Positions 1 through 17,263 of a stretch of 64,000 nt of DNA are shown piece by piece. Source of the DNA: Beaufortia kweichowensis (lineage: Eukaryota > Chordata > Actinopteri > Cypriniformes > Gastromyzontidae); contig CM032802.1 in the NCBI GenBank assembly GCA_019155185.1, positions 6,486,501 to 6,550,500 of the forward strand, in the 5' to 3' direction. Below the pieces are notes generated by a model. That model saw only the letters and a list, made by a program, of their open reading frames with translations. It did no database searches and had not been told where the DNA came from. Each line of letters opens with the position of its first letter. Within the stretch, counting starts at the first letter, position 1. The translations under genes were made by a program, and so were the position numbers.

Positions 1-94
1 ATTTTGTGTCTCTCTATCACAATGATAGATGAACAATGAAGATATTATACGAATCACAGTACTTTAAATGCTCATGCTGTTTAGCAAAAATCAG

Positions 95-383
95 GTGCAT
101 GACTGTCATCTAGAGGACATTTTGAGAAAAACTTATTCTTATTCTTTGAAATCAGAATAAGATAGGAAGTCAGTCCCAATCAGTTGAACATGTACCCAAG
201 AGAAAAAGCTTTCAAGAGAGAACTACATTTGGTTCCTGATGTTGATAAAATACAAAACATAAACTGCACCTTAGCTGTAGTAGATTTTATTTAATAGCTC
301 AATAGTAGATTTTAATTAAAGTTGCAAATCCTTGAGCTAATAAAAAAATTTCACAGCATGCTTATTTGGCACCGCCTGCTCTT
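95..383 (+). promoter_or_regulatory. Upstream block shared with second OlfC copy
   Basis: Two short segments in front of the first OlfC copy recur in front of the second copy at similar distances from the start codon. One lies at 95-123 (core catctagaggacatttt), matched at 6353-6381. The other is the 20-mer atttggcaccgcctgctctt at 364-383, matched exactly at 6644-6663. They lie about 376 and 107 bases before ATG 471, and 388 and 97 bases before ATG 6741. They show that the duplication included the promoter; conservation while the flanks drifted suggests regulatory function. No transcription factor is assigned. Confidence 0.5.
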
Positions 384-470
384 CTGAAAGTAACACCCCA
401 CACAATCTTCATCATAAATAAGTGAGCCAGGTGTGTGAGTGGGTAAAAAGAGAGTAAGTGATTGAGAGAG

Positions 471-3400
471 ATGTGGATCACTCTGAACATCTGCTTGTAT
501 CTGTGCTTGAACTTTATATCTGCTGTTTCAATCCTTAATTCTGGTACCTGTCAGCTTCAAGGACACTTCAAACTGAATGGGATGTACCAGGATGGAGATC
601 TTATGCTCGGAGGCCTGTTTGAGGTTCACTTTCTTACAGTGTTCCCAGAGCTGAGCTATAGAACTGAACCGGAACCACCATTTTGTGAGCAGTGAGTGTG
701 AAACCTGAAGAAAAAAGAGAGCAATTCCACACTAAAACAGAAAAAAAAAACATCAGAAAAAAAAAAATTGTTTGTTTTTAAAAGTATATGTACCTCAGAG
801 GAATGATTCTTTAAGAAACACATTCACATGCACTGTTTGAATTATTGTTTGTTTTGTCAAATGATGTCTATAGTCTTCATGCTGATTCATTTCTTTTCTT
901 TAATATCATTATAAAATTGCTAAATAACAAAATTTACATTGGCTTTTCTAGGTTTGATATGGCAAGTTTTCAGCAAGCACAGACTATGATTTTTGCTATA
1001 GATGAGATCAATAAGAATCCTAACCTGCTGCCAAATATCACTCTTGGTTATCATCTGTATGACAACTGTGTGATGCTGGGAATGGCGTTCAGGGCTGCAA
1101 TAGCACTGGTTACTGGGACAGATGAATCCCTCTCTGATTTCAACTGTACTGGACCACCAAGAGTAATTGGAATTGTGGGGGGACTCAAATTCCACTCCTT
1201 CCATTGCAATCTCCAGTGTGCTGGGACTGTTTCGAGTGCCTATAGTAAGACAGAGTAAAAATAATCAATAATACATTATGCAAACCTAAATGTTTTAAAC
1301 CTAAATTTTCAGTTACAATATCAAAAACTTGTGTGCAGATATCTTAAAAAAAAAAATGTTCATATAAATTCTCAAAGTAATATAGTACTAATAATGTATT
1401 TGTGCACCATCTTTTGTTTCTCTTTTTCTCTCTTTATTAGGTTAGCTATTTTGCCACCTGCTCCTGTTTGAGTGACAGAAAGAAATATCCCTCTTTTTTC
1501 AGAACTATCCCGAGTGATGCCTTCCAGGTGAGGGCTATGATACAGATCTTGAGACATTTTGAATGGACATGGGTTGGTCTTCTCTACAGTGATGATGACT
1601 ACGGTACTTACGCCGCTCAGTCTTTCTACCAAGAGATGCAGTTGTTTGGAGGATGTGTTGCTTTTTCAGAAATACTACCTCTTGATAACAACCGCAGAGA
1701 TATTCAGCATATAGTGGAAGTTATTCAGACCTCTACAGCTACAGTGGTGGTAGTGTTTGCCACTTCAACCTATGTGTTGCCTTTGATGGATGAAGTAGCG
1801 CTGCAGAATGTGACAGACAGACAGTGGATTGCGAGTGAAGCTTGGGCCACCTCTCCTGTGTTTCACACTCCACGTCTCCTGCCCTTCCTGGGGGGAACAC
1901 TGGGCATCGCCATCAGGCGTGGAGAGATCGAGGGCCTTCGTGAATTTCTGTTACGTCTCCGTCCTGACAATGATCCAAAAAATAATATGGTGAGAATTTT
2001 CTGGGAAAATATGTTCGGGTGCAGATTTGAGACTAAAGACATGGAAGGAGAAAATATTTGTACAGGGCAAGAGGATCTGAGCAGCACAAACACAGCATAC
2101 ACTGATGTATCACAGCTGAGGGCCTCGTATAATGTGTACAAAACAGTTTATGCTCTGGCACATGCGCTTCATGACCTGATGCAGTGTGAGGAGGGGAGAG
2201 GACCATTCACTCATTATAGCTGTGCTGATGTAACCAACCTGCAGCCCTGGCAGGTAAGACTTACACAAATACAAATAAAGCAAAAATGTACTACAAATGA
2301 ATCAGAATATGTTTTTCACATCAATCCTGTACACAAATTGTACAGCTGCTTCACTACCTACAGAAAGTGAACTTCACCACAGGTTTTGGGGATCGTGTGT
2401 CATTTGATAAAAATGGAGATGCTCTGGCCATCTATGATGTGATGAACTGGCAGCCGAGCTCTGATGGGTCAATCATTGTCCGTACAGTCGGTGTGGTGGA
2501 TGAAGGGGCGACAGCAGGAAAAGTGCTCACACTGAATGAAGATGCATTATACTGGAACTCTAAGACAAAAAAAGTAATTAAAACTGTATTTTACTTTAAA
2601 CAGCTGAAAGCACATTAATATGTGTGGTATGTGAGGCCTCATAATGTAAAGTATACTACTTAGACTTTGCATTTTGCAGAAGTACATATGCACTAAAAAA
2701 AATTTTTTAAACATCAATCAGCCTCCGAGGTCTGTGTGCAGTGAGAGCTGCCCTCCAGGGACCAGACGAGCCAGAAGGAAGGGACTTCCTGTCTGCTGTT
2801 TTGACTGCCTGCCATGTGCAGATGGAGAGATTTCTAACACAACAGGTGAGGAGATTATGGTTTGCAAATAAAAACCCTTTTTTTGTATTTGAATGTAATC
2901 TTTTATTTTCATACTTACAGATGCAAATGAGTGCACTGTGTGTCCAGAAGAATTCTGGTCCAATCCAGAAAAGAATTGTTGTGTCCCTAAAGAAGTGGAG
3001 TATTTATCCTATGAGGATCCTCTGGGCATCTCTCTGACCACTGCTTCACTGCTCGGCACCTGCTTCTGTGCTCTTGTGATGATCATCTTCGTTCATCACC
3101 GCAACACCCCAATAGTACGCGCCAATAATTCAGAGCTCAGCTTTCTGCTGCTGTTGTCACTCAAACTGTGTTTTCTTTGTGTTCTGTTGTTTATTGGTCG
3201 TCCACAGTTGTGGACGTGTCAGTTAAGACATGCCGTGTTTGGTATTAGTTTTGTTTTGTGTGTGTCCAGCATTCTGGTCAAGACTATGGTGGTAATAGCT
3301 GTGTTTAAGTCATCTCGACCAGAAGGTAAAAGTGCAATGAAATGGTTTGGTTTAGCACAACAAAGGGGCACAGTATTAGTCTTAACTGCCCTCCAGGTGG

Positions 3401-3834
3401 TGATATGTGTTGTCTGGTTATCAAATGAATCTCCAACACCCCATAAAAACAGTCAGTATACCAGCTCTAAAATAGTCTATGAATGTGCTATTGGTTCAGT
3501 TGTTGGTTTTGCTGTTCTTCTGGGTTACATTGGCCTTCTCGCAGCGGTAAGCTTCTTGTTAGCATTTCTGGCAAGAAATCTTCCAGATAGTTTTAATGAA
3601 GCAAAGTTCATCACGTTTAGCATGTTGATCTTCTGTGCTGTGTGGATTGCGTTTGTTCCAGCATATGTCAGTTCTCCAGGGAAATATGCAGTGGCTGTGG
3701 AGATTTTTGCTATTCTGGCTTCTAGTTTTGGATTACTGATGGCTATATTTGCCCCAAAGTGCTACATTATCCTCTTACATCCAGAGAGAAACACTAAAAA
3801 GGCCTTAATGGGTAGAGGCACAGAAAAAAAGTAG
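471..3834 (+). pseudogene. OlfC / V2R-like receptor, copy 1, frameshifted in exon 2
   Basis: Family C GPCR of the fish OlfC (vomeronasal type 2-like) group. Exons read from splice sites: 471-691, 952-1244, 1441-2253, 2346-2573, 2722-2845 and 2921-3834. Exon 1 starts with a hydrophobic signal peptide (MWITLNICLYLCLNF) and exon 5 is the usual 124-base cysteine-rich exon. Exon 6 encodes seven hydrophobic segments and ends normally. Exon 2 is 293 bases against 292 in the intact neighbour. A run of six G instead of five near 1177-1182 shifts the frame, replacing the loop that reads VGDPGSTQS in the neighbour and reaching a stop just past the donor. All other exons, splice sites and phases are intact, so inactivation is recent or the extra base is an assembly error. 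A polymorphic functional allele is possible. Confidence 0.85.
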
Positions 3835-6352
3835 TGTTTAGAACTTGTGACTGTTAGGAAATTGTGCATATCTTGGGTATATTTTTACCTTTGTAAACGA
3901 ATTCGTTTTGCAAATCCTGTTTATCTGTATGATTGTAGTTATACATTTTCCTTTAATTTGCAATGTACATAAAAATATATCAGAGATTTTACATGTAATT
4001 TATGCTAAATTAAAAAAAATACTGAGAACAAAAGATTGGAGTGTTTGCCAGAATAATTTGATTACAGACATAAATGTGCTCATGTAATTCCTAAGATATG
4101 GCTTTATATAAGCCTAACATAAAATATCACAAAATTCTGAGCAAGTAATATTATTAACTATTTTTGATATTACTATCAGTATACAAAGCTAACAGTCCCT
4201 AAGAATAATTTACAAAGTCATTAGCATAGTTCTTATATGTGTTGACAGTCTAATATACACAGAGAAAAAGATTTAAGATAAAATGATTTCCTAAACTTTA
4301 CAAAACTTTACAAGACAGGGGTCTGGTTAAATCAGGCTAAACATGACAGGAATTAGTTATATGCTAAAAAAAACAAGAAGCCAGAAAAACAGGAAACAGG
4401 AAGATTATCACCAATCAAATCTACAGTTTCTGTCATAAATATAAATAGATCAGGGTAATTGTGCAGTGTTCAACATTAATTCACCTAAAAAAAACTGACT
4501 TTAAAGATCGACTGGAATGCTTTCACCATACCACTGCTACAGGTCTAAATACATTACGAGAGAAAATGAGAGCCATCTTTATTACAAGCTACATCAAACC
4601 TTGCCTAACTCAGATTTTAGCAAAGAGGTTAATTTATAAATATACAGTAAGTGAATTTCTGTGGTTCACATTGCTTTTCTTTAAGAGTCAAGGTACAATA
4701 ACAGTATATTCTAAATCTTGTCATTATTTACTCTTCATTATTTACATTATTTACTCTGTGTCATTACAAACCTGCATGCTGTTATGTTTATGTAATACTA
4801 AAAATAAAACATTTTAAGAATCATTACTTACATGCGAACATTAGTTATTACTCTATACATGGATGATGTCATTCCATTTCATTCGTCTGGCTTACGTTTT
4901 CTCAGTTGGGTCAAAGTGGTTCATGCTGAATTTGGTAAGTCGGATTTAAGATATTTCCCACCTTAAACTCAGAAATAACGTCTGGAACGGCGCTCGTAGT
5001 TGAATATCCGATCTCTGAACTGGAGGCTGATCGATTAACCCTGACCTCAGGGACTCGCGTCATTTGACGTCATGCACGAGATGCTTCCAGTGAGATTACC
5101 GCAGAGTGCCTGTAATGTGAAATGTCAAAACAAATATCTTATAATATTAAAATATCTTCACAGCACGAAATGAGTCAATTTTTATGAAATTCATATGAAA
5201 ACCGTTTACAGCTTGTTACAGGCGATGTAACACTGTATTAATACAGTAAATTAATATGAACAGATTTTAAAATGTAAGATTGAAAAGGGATTTTTTTTAT
5301 TTCTGTAGTCAAGGTTACTACAGCTTTTAAGATACATTTAATAAATTATTTAATCAGTAATGGGTAATGCAATTACTTTTTGGACAGTGTAATTTCTGTA
5401 AAGCAATTGTAAAGTAATTTCAGTGTAATTAAAATATCTATGCAATTATTAGTAATGAATTACTTCGTTTAAATAATTTACCCAACACTGAATGCTTTTG
5501 ACAACTATGTTTACTAAAGTGAAACAGCGGTAAAAGTGTAGCTACTATGGTTTAACTACTAATACCATGGTTAAAACATGGTTAATTTTCGTAAGTAACT
5601 GCGTGGTGCACGCGGCGTTTTTGAAATTTCTGACTGACCATTTCAAATCACAAATTAACGATGAATTAAAAAAATCATATCATGTCAGGTCAATGATTTG
5701 ACAGAAGAATGTTTTTTATAATTTCCTTTTTTGTAAAAAATTATTAGAAAAGAAAGTTTAGTTACACAATACATACATTTACCATATCAAGTACATTGAA
5801 TTTCTCCTGACTGAGTGAAGAGTGAAGACCGCGCACGCGAGCCACGCCCAGCTCACGACTCTGGCTCACGTGATCTCTTGTCAACCAATCAACCATTGTT
5901 TATTTTTTCCTCATCGTTTTACCTTGGACCTTTTTATAATTACGTTTATTCTAAACAATAGGCATTTACGAAGCATATACATAATGCAAAAAGATAAACA
6001 GTAACATGCTTCTCAACGGAATTACAATCTTAAACAAATAGTGTTAAATCAAGTTACCCATTAATTTTAAATAAAGACATTAAATGAAGAGCATATTGCA
6101 ACTGTTTCGACTGCTTTACTGTTTTTAGATTCAGACATTAAATCTATGCAACTGTGTACTTGATAGGTGCCATAGTAATATTATATTTTTTAATGGCAAT
6201 ATTTTTGAAGTGCTATGAATTAAGTAAATACTAGATACTATCAAAAATAAATAATCATAATACATCAAAGTGCAATGTTGTTATAATCTTAAACTGCATG
6301 TATCTTGGTACCAAAGGTACTTTGTTGGGTCACTTTCCCAAGTAACAACGTA
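3835..6352. other. Spacer between the tandem OlfC copies
   Basis: No supported gene. It is AT-rich apart from two CpG-containing patches at roughly 4975-5105 and 5825-5880. The first holds a perfect CRE-type octamer TGACGTCA near 5064 and the second a CACGTG E-box near 5868. A polyadenylation-type AATAAA at about 4803-4808 could serve copy 1. Open frames here are short, lack recognisable domains and look like chance. Confidence 0.55.
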
Positions 6353-6663
6353 GTGCATGACTGACATCTAGAGGACATTTTAAAAGAAACACTGTCAAGG
6401 ACAAGGCGATGTAAGTAAGCATAATCCAGAGACAATAAACAACAGTATGACAAAAGAAACAAGAGTTTGTTTTAATTTGGTTTTTATGTTGTTGTTTTTT
6501 ATTTTATGTTTTTGTGATTTTAAGGAACTCATCAGTAACATCTGGCATCAGTACATACCAACAACAAAGTGATCATCTCTCAAACAAAATTAGTAAAGTA
6601 AAAGAAAGGACTCAGAGTGACGTCCTGATTTCTGCAAATGCCCATTTGGCACCGCCTGCTCTT
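6353..6663 (+). promoter_or_regulatory. Upstream block of intact OlfC copy 2
   Basis: Counterpart of the block at 95-383. It contains gtgcatgactg plus catctagaggacatttt at 6353-6381 and the 20-mer atttggcaccgcctgctctt at 6644-6663. An AT-rich cataaatg stretch follows about 50 bases before the start codon and could be a weak TATA-like element. The role is inferred only from conservation between the two copies. Confidence 0.5.
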
Positions 6664-6740
6664 TTAAAGCAACACCCCATGCAACATTCCTCATAAATGT
6701 TTGATCCAGCTGAATGAGTGGGTCAGAGAGAGTGAGAGAG

Positions 6741-9700
6741 ATGTGGCTCAATCTGTATATTTGTCTATACCTGTTCTCTAACTGTATCTCTTCAGCTTCA
6801 ATCACTGGCTCAGAAAGCTGTCAGCTCCAGGGACGCTTTAAACTGAATGGGGTGTTTCGGGATGGAGACCTAATACTCGGAGGTCTGTTTGAGGTTCACT
6901 TTTTCACAGTGTTCCCAGATCTAAGCTTCAGCACTGAGCCAGAACCACCATACTGCGAGAAGTGAGTCTGGGACCAAACTGGAAGTACAACTATAAAAGA
7001 AAAGAATCTAGTAAAGCAGTATTTAAATACAGAAAATCTGTTTCTCATAATCTCACATGTTCTGTCATTTACTTTGCTCAAGCAGGAATGCTGTCTTCTA
7101 ACGAACACTGTATATTTATACAAATTGTCCTTAAAATTGTGAACAAAAATGTATTTGGAATGTATTGATACTTCTGTTGACTTTTTGTTTTAATTAGTAT
7201 CACTAACATTTCTCTTGAATTTTGTAGATTTGACATGGAAAGTTTTCAGCAAGCACAGACTATGATTTTTGCTATAGATGAGATCAATAACAATCCTAAC
7301 CTGCTGCCAAATATCACTCTTGGTTATCATCTGTATGACAACTGTGTGATGCTGGGAATGGCGTTCAGGGCTGCAATAGCACTGGTTACTGGGACAGATG
7401 AATCCCTCTCTGATTTCAACTGTACTGGACCACCACCAGTGATTGGTATTGTGGGGGATCCAGGTTCCACTCAATCTATTGCAATCTCCAGTGTGCTGGG
7501 ACTGTTTCGAGTGCCTATAGTAAGATGGGATAAAAAAGGAAAAATACACACATGCAATATAGATATGACATACATATATATGCATACACTATACAGATTC
7601 CTTTCTATATTTTCTTATGTATAGAATCCAATCAATAAATAGATGGTATTTTGGTTTCTTTTTCTTCTCCTGTAATTAGGTTAGTCACTACGCCACCTGC
7701 TCGTGTTTGAGTAATAGAAAAAAGTACCCGTCCTTCTTCAGAACTATCCCCAGTGATGCCTTCCAGGTGAGGGCTATGATGCAGATCTTGAGACATTTTG
7801 GATGGACATGGGTTGGTCTTCTCTACAGTGATGATGATTATGGCATCTACGCTTCTCAGTCCTTCCTCCAAGATGTGCAGTCGTTTGGAGGATGTGTTGC
7901 TTTCTCTGAAATGCTGCCACACGATAACAACTACAGAGATATTCAGCGGATAGTACAAGTGATTCAGATCTCTACAGCTAAAGTTGTGGTTGTTTTTTCT
8001 ACATCATCCTATCTGATGCCTTTGATGGATGAAGTAGTGTTGCAGAACATGACAGACATACAGTGGATTGCAAGTGAAGCTTGGGCCACCTCTCCTGTAT
8101 TTCACACTCAGCGTTTTCTGCCCTTTTTGGGGGGCACACTGGGCATTGCTATCAGACGGGGAGAGATCGAGGGACTTCGTGACTTTTTGGTACGCCTCCG
8201 TCCCAGTAATGATCCAAGAAATAATATGTTAAGAATCTTCTGGGAGAATATGTTTCATTGCAGTTTTGAAACGGGGGTTAGAGAGATAAATGGAGAGCGA
8301 TTTAAAAAGATCTGTACAGGAGAGGAAGATCTACACGGCACAGACACAGCATACACTGATGTTTCAGGGCTGAGACCTGCTTATAATGTGTATAAGGCAG
8401 TTTATGCTCTGGCACATGCGCTTCATGACCTGATGCAGTGTGAGGAGGGGAGAGGACCATTCAGTCATTATAGCTGTGCTGACAAAAATGATCTAAAACC
8501 CTGGCAGGTACAACCTAAAGATAACACAAAACATAAAACATATGTTTATGCACAATATATGTAAATATGAAATTTTAATTTATAATACTCGTCTTGTCTG
8601 TTATTATGCAGGTGGTGCATTACCTACAGAAAGTGAACTTCACCACAGGTTTTGGGGATCGTGTGTCATTTGATAAAAATGGAGATGCTCTGGCCATCTA
8701 TGATGTGATGAACTGGCAGCCGAGATCTGATGGGTCAATCATTGTCCGTACAGTCGGTGTGGTGGATGAAGGGGCGACAGCAGGAAAAGTGCTCACACTG
8801 AATGAAGATGCATTATACTGGAACTCTAAGACAAGAAAAGTAATTTTTAAAAGTAACATTTCATGCTAAAAAAGACATTTACTCACTTTTTTTACATAGG
8901 GCAATGATCTCCATATAGTTTGTGATGACTTCTACACTATAGATAGAATTTTCTCTCTCTGTCTTTCTGATACATTAGGAACTTTCTGTTGAATCGTCTT
9001 GTTTTTGTAAACAATTATATTTTATATTATTTAAATTGTAAAACATTTAGGGTGAGTTTTCAGTCATCATGTACAGTACTATTCAAAGACAACTGTATTT
9101 ATAAATGATAACAGATGATGTCCCTGACAGCCCCCACGGTCTGTGTGCAGTGAGAGCTGCCCTCCAGGCACCAGACGAGCCAGAAGGAAGGGACTTCCTG
9201 TCTGCTGTTTTGACTGCCTGCCATGTGCAGATGGAGAGATTTCTAACACAACAGGTGAAAAGATTATGGTTGGCAAATAAAAACATGTTCTTTATATTTG
9301 AATGTAATTTTTTATTCTCAACCTTACAGATGCAAATGAGTGCACTGTGTGTCCAGATGAATTCTGGTCCAATCCAGAAAAGAATTGTTGTGTCCCTAAA
9401 GAAGTGGAGTTTCTATCCTATGAGGATCCTCTGGGCATCTCTCTGACCACTGCTTCACTGCTCGGCACCTGCTTCTGTGCTCTTGTGATGATCATCTTCG
9501 CTCATCATCGCAACACTCCAATAGTACGCGCCAATAATTCAGAGCTCAGCTTTCTGCTGCTGTTGTCACTCAAACTGTGTTTTCTTTGTGTTCTGCTGTT
9601 TATTGGTCGTCCACAGTTGTGGACGTGTCAGTTAAGACACGCTGTGTTTGGCATTAGTTTTGTTCTGTGTGTCTCCAGTATTCTGGTCAAGACTATGGTG

Positions 9701-10243
9701 GTAATAGCTGTGTTTAAGTCATCTCGACCAGAAGGTAAAAGTGCAATGAAATGGTTTGGTTTAGCACAACAAAGGGGCACAGTATTAGTCTTAACTGCCC
9801 TCCAGGTAGCAATATGTGTTGTCTGGTTATCAACTGCATCTCCAACACCCTATAAAAACAGTCAGTATACCAGGTCTAAAATAGTGTATGAATGTGCTAT
9901 AGGTTCAGTTGTTGGTTTTTCTATGCTGCTTGGCTATATTGGTCTTTTGGCAGCGGTAAGCTTCTTGTTAGCATTTCTGGCAAGAAATCTACCAGATAAT
10001 TTTAATGAGGCAAAGTTCATCACGTTTAGCATGTTGATCTTCTGTGCTGTGTGGATCACATTTGTTCCAGCATATGTCAGTTCTCCAGGGAAATATGCAG
10101 TGGCTGTGGAGATTTTTGCTATTCTGGCTTCTAGTTTTGGATTACTGATGGCTATATTTGCCCCAAAGTGCTACATTATCCTCTTACATCCAGAGAGAAA
10201 CACTAAAAAAGCACTTATGGGACGAGGCACAGAAAAAAAGTAG
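6741..10243 (+). CDS. OlfC / V2R-like olfactory receptor, copy 2 (intact)
   Basis: Surface receptor expected in microvillous olfactory neurons; family members sense amino acids and similar ligands and couple to G proteins. Exons: 6741-6961, 7228-7519, 7680-8507, 8612-8839, 9131-9254, 9330-10243; they join in phase to 868 codons plus stop. Order: signal peptide (MWLNLYICLYLFSNC), Venus-flytrap domain with GDPGSTQS, YSDDDYG and ASEAW motifs, cysteine-rich domain (CSESCPPGTRR, CCFDCLPC), then seven membrane segments ending FAPKCYIILLHPERN. The loop HRNTPIVRANNSELSF and the motif NEAKFITFSMLIFC are typical of OlfC/CaSR-like receptors rather than T1R taste receptors. ATG 6741 is chosen because it matches copy 1; an in-frame ATG at 6714 would add nine polar residues before the signal peptide. 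Ligand and subfamily symbol are not assigned. Confidence 0.92.
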
Positions 10244-10874
10244 TTTTACATGCTACCTGTTATATCTTCCTGTTCCTGTATACAAACTTAAAACCCTCAT
10301 GTCTTCTCAACATCCCAACTTATGCAGACATATGCAAAGGTTTTCATGATACACTGATACTGTCATTTTTGTCATGACTTACAGGATATGTAATCAGTTG
10401 ACTCTAACAATGGTTATTGTTTTGCCTTCATATGTTGAATATAAAATATTCACTAAATGTGAAAAATTTATTGTAAAAAATATGCGTCTTGTACTTCATT
10501 TTATTTAGCATTATAGAACTCATTCCATGTAATACATTTTAAAATATATTACCAGACTAGCATTTTTACAACTGTAACATTTTTTTATTTAGCACTTTGG
10601 TAAATGTATTGTGTATTAAGTTTAAAGTTTGGTATTAAGTGATAAATTAAGTGATAAATTACCACTTTTTCTAATTTTTAATTATTTAAAATACTTTTCA
10701 TTAAGTGTATATTGCTAGATTTATTTGTATTTGTAATAAATTGTAACATGTAAATTATTCTTTATGGTTATGAAATCATTCCTGCATCCTTTCACTAAAT
10801 GAGTGACAGAAACACACAGGCCAGTGACTCAGAGTAGCTTTATTAGAGAACTAAAGAATTCAAAACAAGCAGAA
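10244..10874. terminator. Convergent 3' ends of OlfC copy 2 and OlfC gene 3
   Basis: Only 631 bases separate the stop codons of the two convergent receptor genes. A plus-strand AATAAA lies at 10735-10740. Minus-strand AATAAA signals (tttatt on the plus strand) lie at 10839-10844 and about 10720. The 3' untranslated regions are therefore likely to abut or overlap. No coding potential is seen. Confidence 0.5.
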
Positions 10875-15839
<4,965 letters not shown>

Positions 15840-16433
15840 TAGCACAGTTTGGTGTCTGGCAGCTTCTCTGCACCTTGTGTGTCAATGTAGTGTGAGAACA
15901 GATATTTGTTATGACCACAGTCCTAAGAGAGCAATAGAAAAACAACGTCCAGAGATGATAACGGGAGGCCAAATTGTGCCTCCTTTGAGTCACAAAATTA
16001 GATATAATTACAGCGTAATTTGTGATGAGTTCACGGTTAGATGAAGCTACAAAGGAACAGTTGGTACTTTTGGAATGGTGTATATTGTCTGTCTGGAAAA
16101 ACAACAAGGTCACATCTGCCAGAAAGCCTCTGATAAATTAACTTTTAATTACGAGTGCTCACCTGAGCTTTGGCTGATACGTTTTGTGTAACATACTATA
16201 TCAGCATGAGAGAGTTTTGTGTTAATCAGAAACGATGCAATAGCCAATTATGTTGTCTTGAAAGAAAAGCCATTCACTTAGAATTGTGCTCTGGTAATTT
16301 CAAATCACCAAAATCACATTTCTTAAATAATCACAACGACAATGATGGAAGGAGAAATATTAATGGATACTGGAGAGGCAGACAAGAGAATTCACACATT
16401 CAACATTTGATCTTCATGGCAAACATTTCAGAA
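15840..16433. other. Spacer between OlfC gene 3 and plch1 3' end
   Basis: This holds the 5' flank of the minus-strand OlfC gene and the distal 3' flank of plch1. No gene or recognisable repeat is supported. The promoter elements shared by the tandem OlfC pair are not visible here. Confidence 0.5.
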
Positions 16434-17263
16434 TTTATTGCATTGGTAGGAAAATGTTTAAACTCATCTCTGATGAGCAACCATAAAAAGAACAACAAAC
16501 TAGATGCCTTTAAGCACAAGAGAAGTGAGAAAGGTTTTTGTCGCCATCTCTTTAAAAATGAAAACACAAATATTACGTCTAACAAATGTTATTTTCTCTC
16601 TCTGTATCAAAGCAATTATAAAAATAAAACTTTAAACATACAGCTTTAGAATATGAAGAAGAGTTTCAAACTTTTTTAAATTCATGACTAATAGAAAGCA
16701 AGCAAGTCAGAGCAAGCAGGTCAATGTGCTGTATTGCATTCAATACAACAGCATCATTCTGTGCAAAATCATAGCACAACAACATCTACAGGTCTGTGCA
16801 TAGTCATGCTGAAAATGTTCACATGCTTTTTCCTAAAGAAAAATGTCACAGTTATTCAACGTTAAATGAAGACTCGTAGTGCTTAGAATGAGGATCAATT
16901 TACCAACATAGTATGTACAAAGTACGGTACATAGACATACAAATAACATAAGATATGGAGGAAGACTGAATTAAAAGCAAAGCCCCTTCATGGCTTTGTT
17001 GTACTACATGAACAGAACAAACAGCCGATAGCAACAAACCTATCCAATTACATAATATTCCTTTTAAGATTTTCTTCACTTTGAGACAACACACGTTTTG
17101 AACAATACATTGACAAGGACCACATAAACACACGGTATCATAATCAGTTTGATACAGCAGGTTAGTACCACATTAACTGTGGTATACAGTTTTATGTACA
17201 CAGTTCTGCTACTTATAGTTTCAGACTGTTACAGGGAAAGACATGCAATCAAAAACAGCATGA
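16434..17263 (-). terminator. plch1: plch1 3' untranslated region and candidate poly(A) signal
   Basis: This is the sequence just downstream of the plch1 stop codon on the minus strand. The first clear AATAAA on that strand lies at 16434-16439, giving a 3' UTR of about 0.85 kb. No downstream element or transcript supports it here, so the true end could be elsewhere. Confidence 0.4.

Noticed and set aside
16170..16649. 159-residue plus-strand open frame downstream of plch1
   Set aside because: Asn/Lys-rich composition as expected of AT-rich DNA, no homology recognised, and it is antisense to the plch1 3' UTR region.
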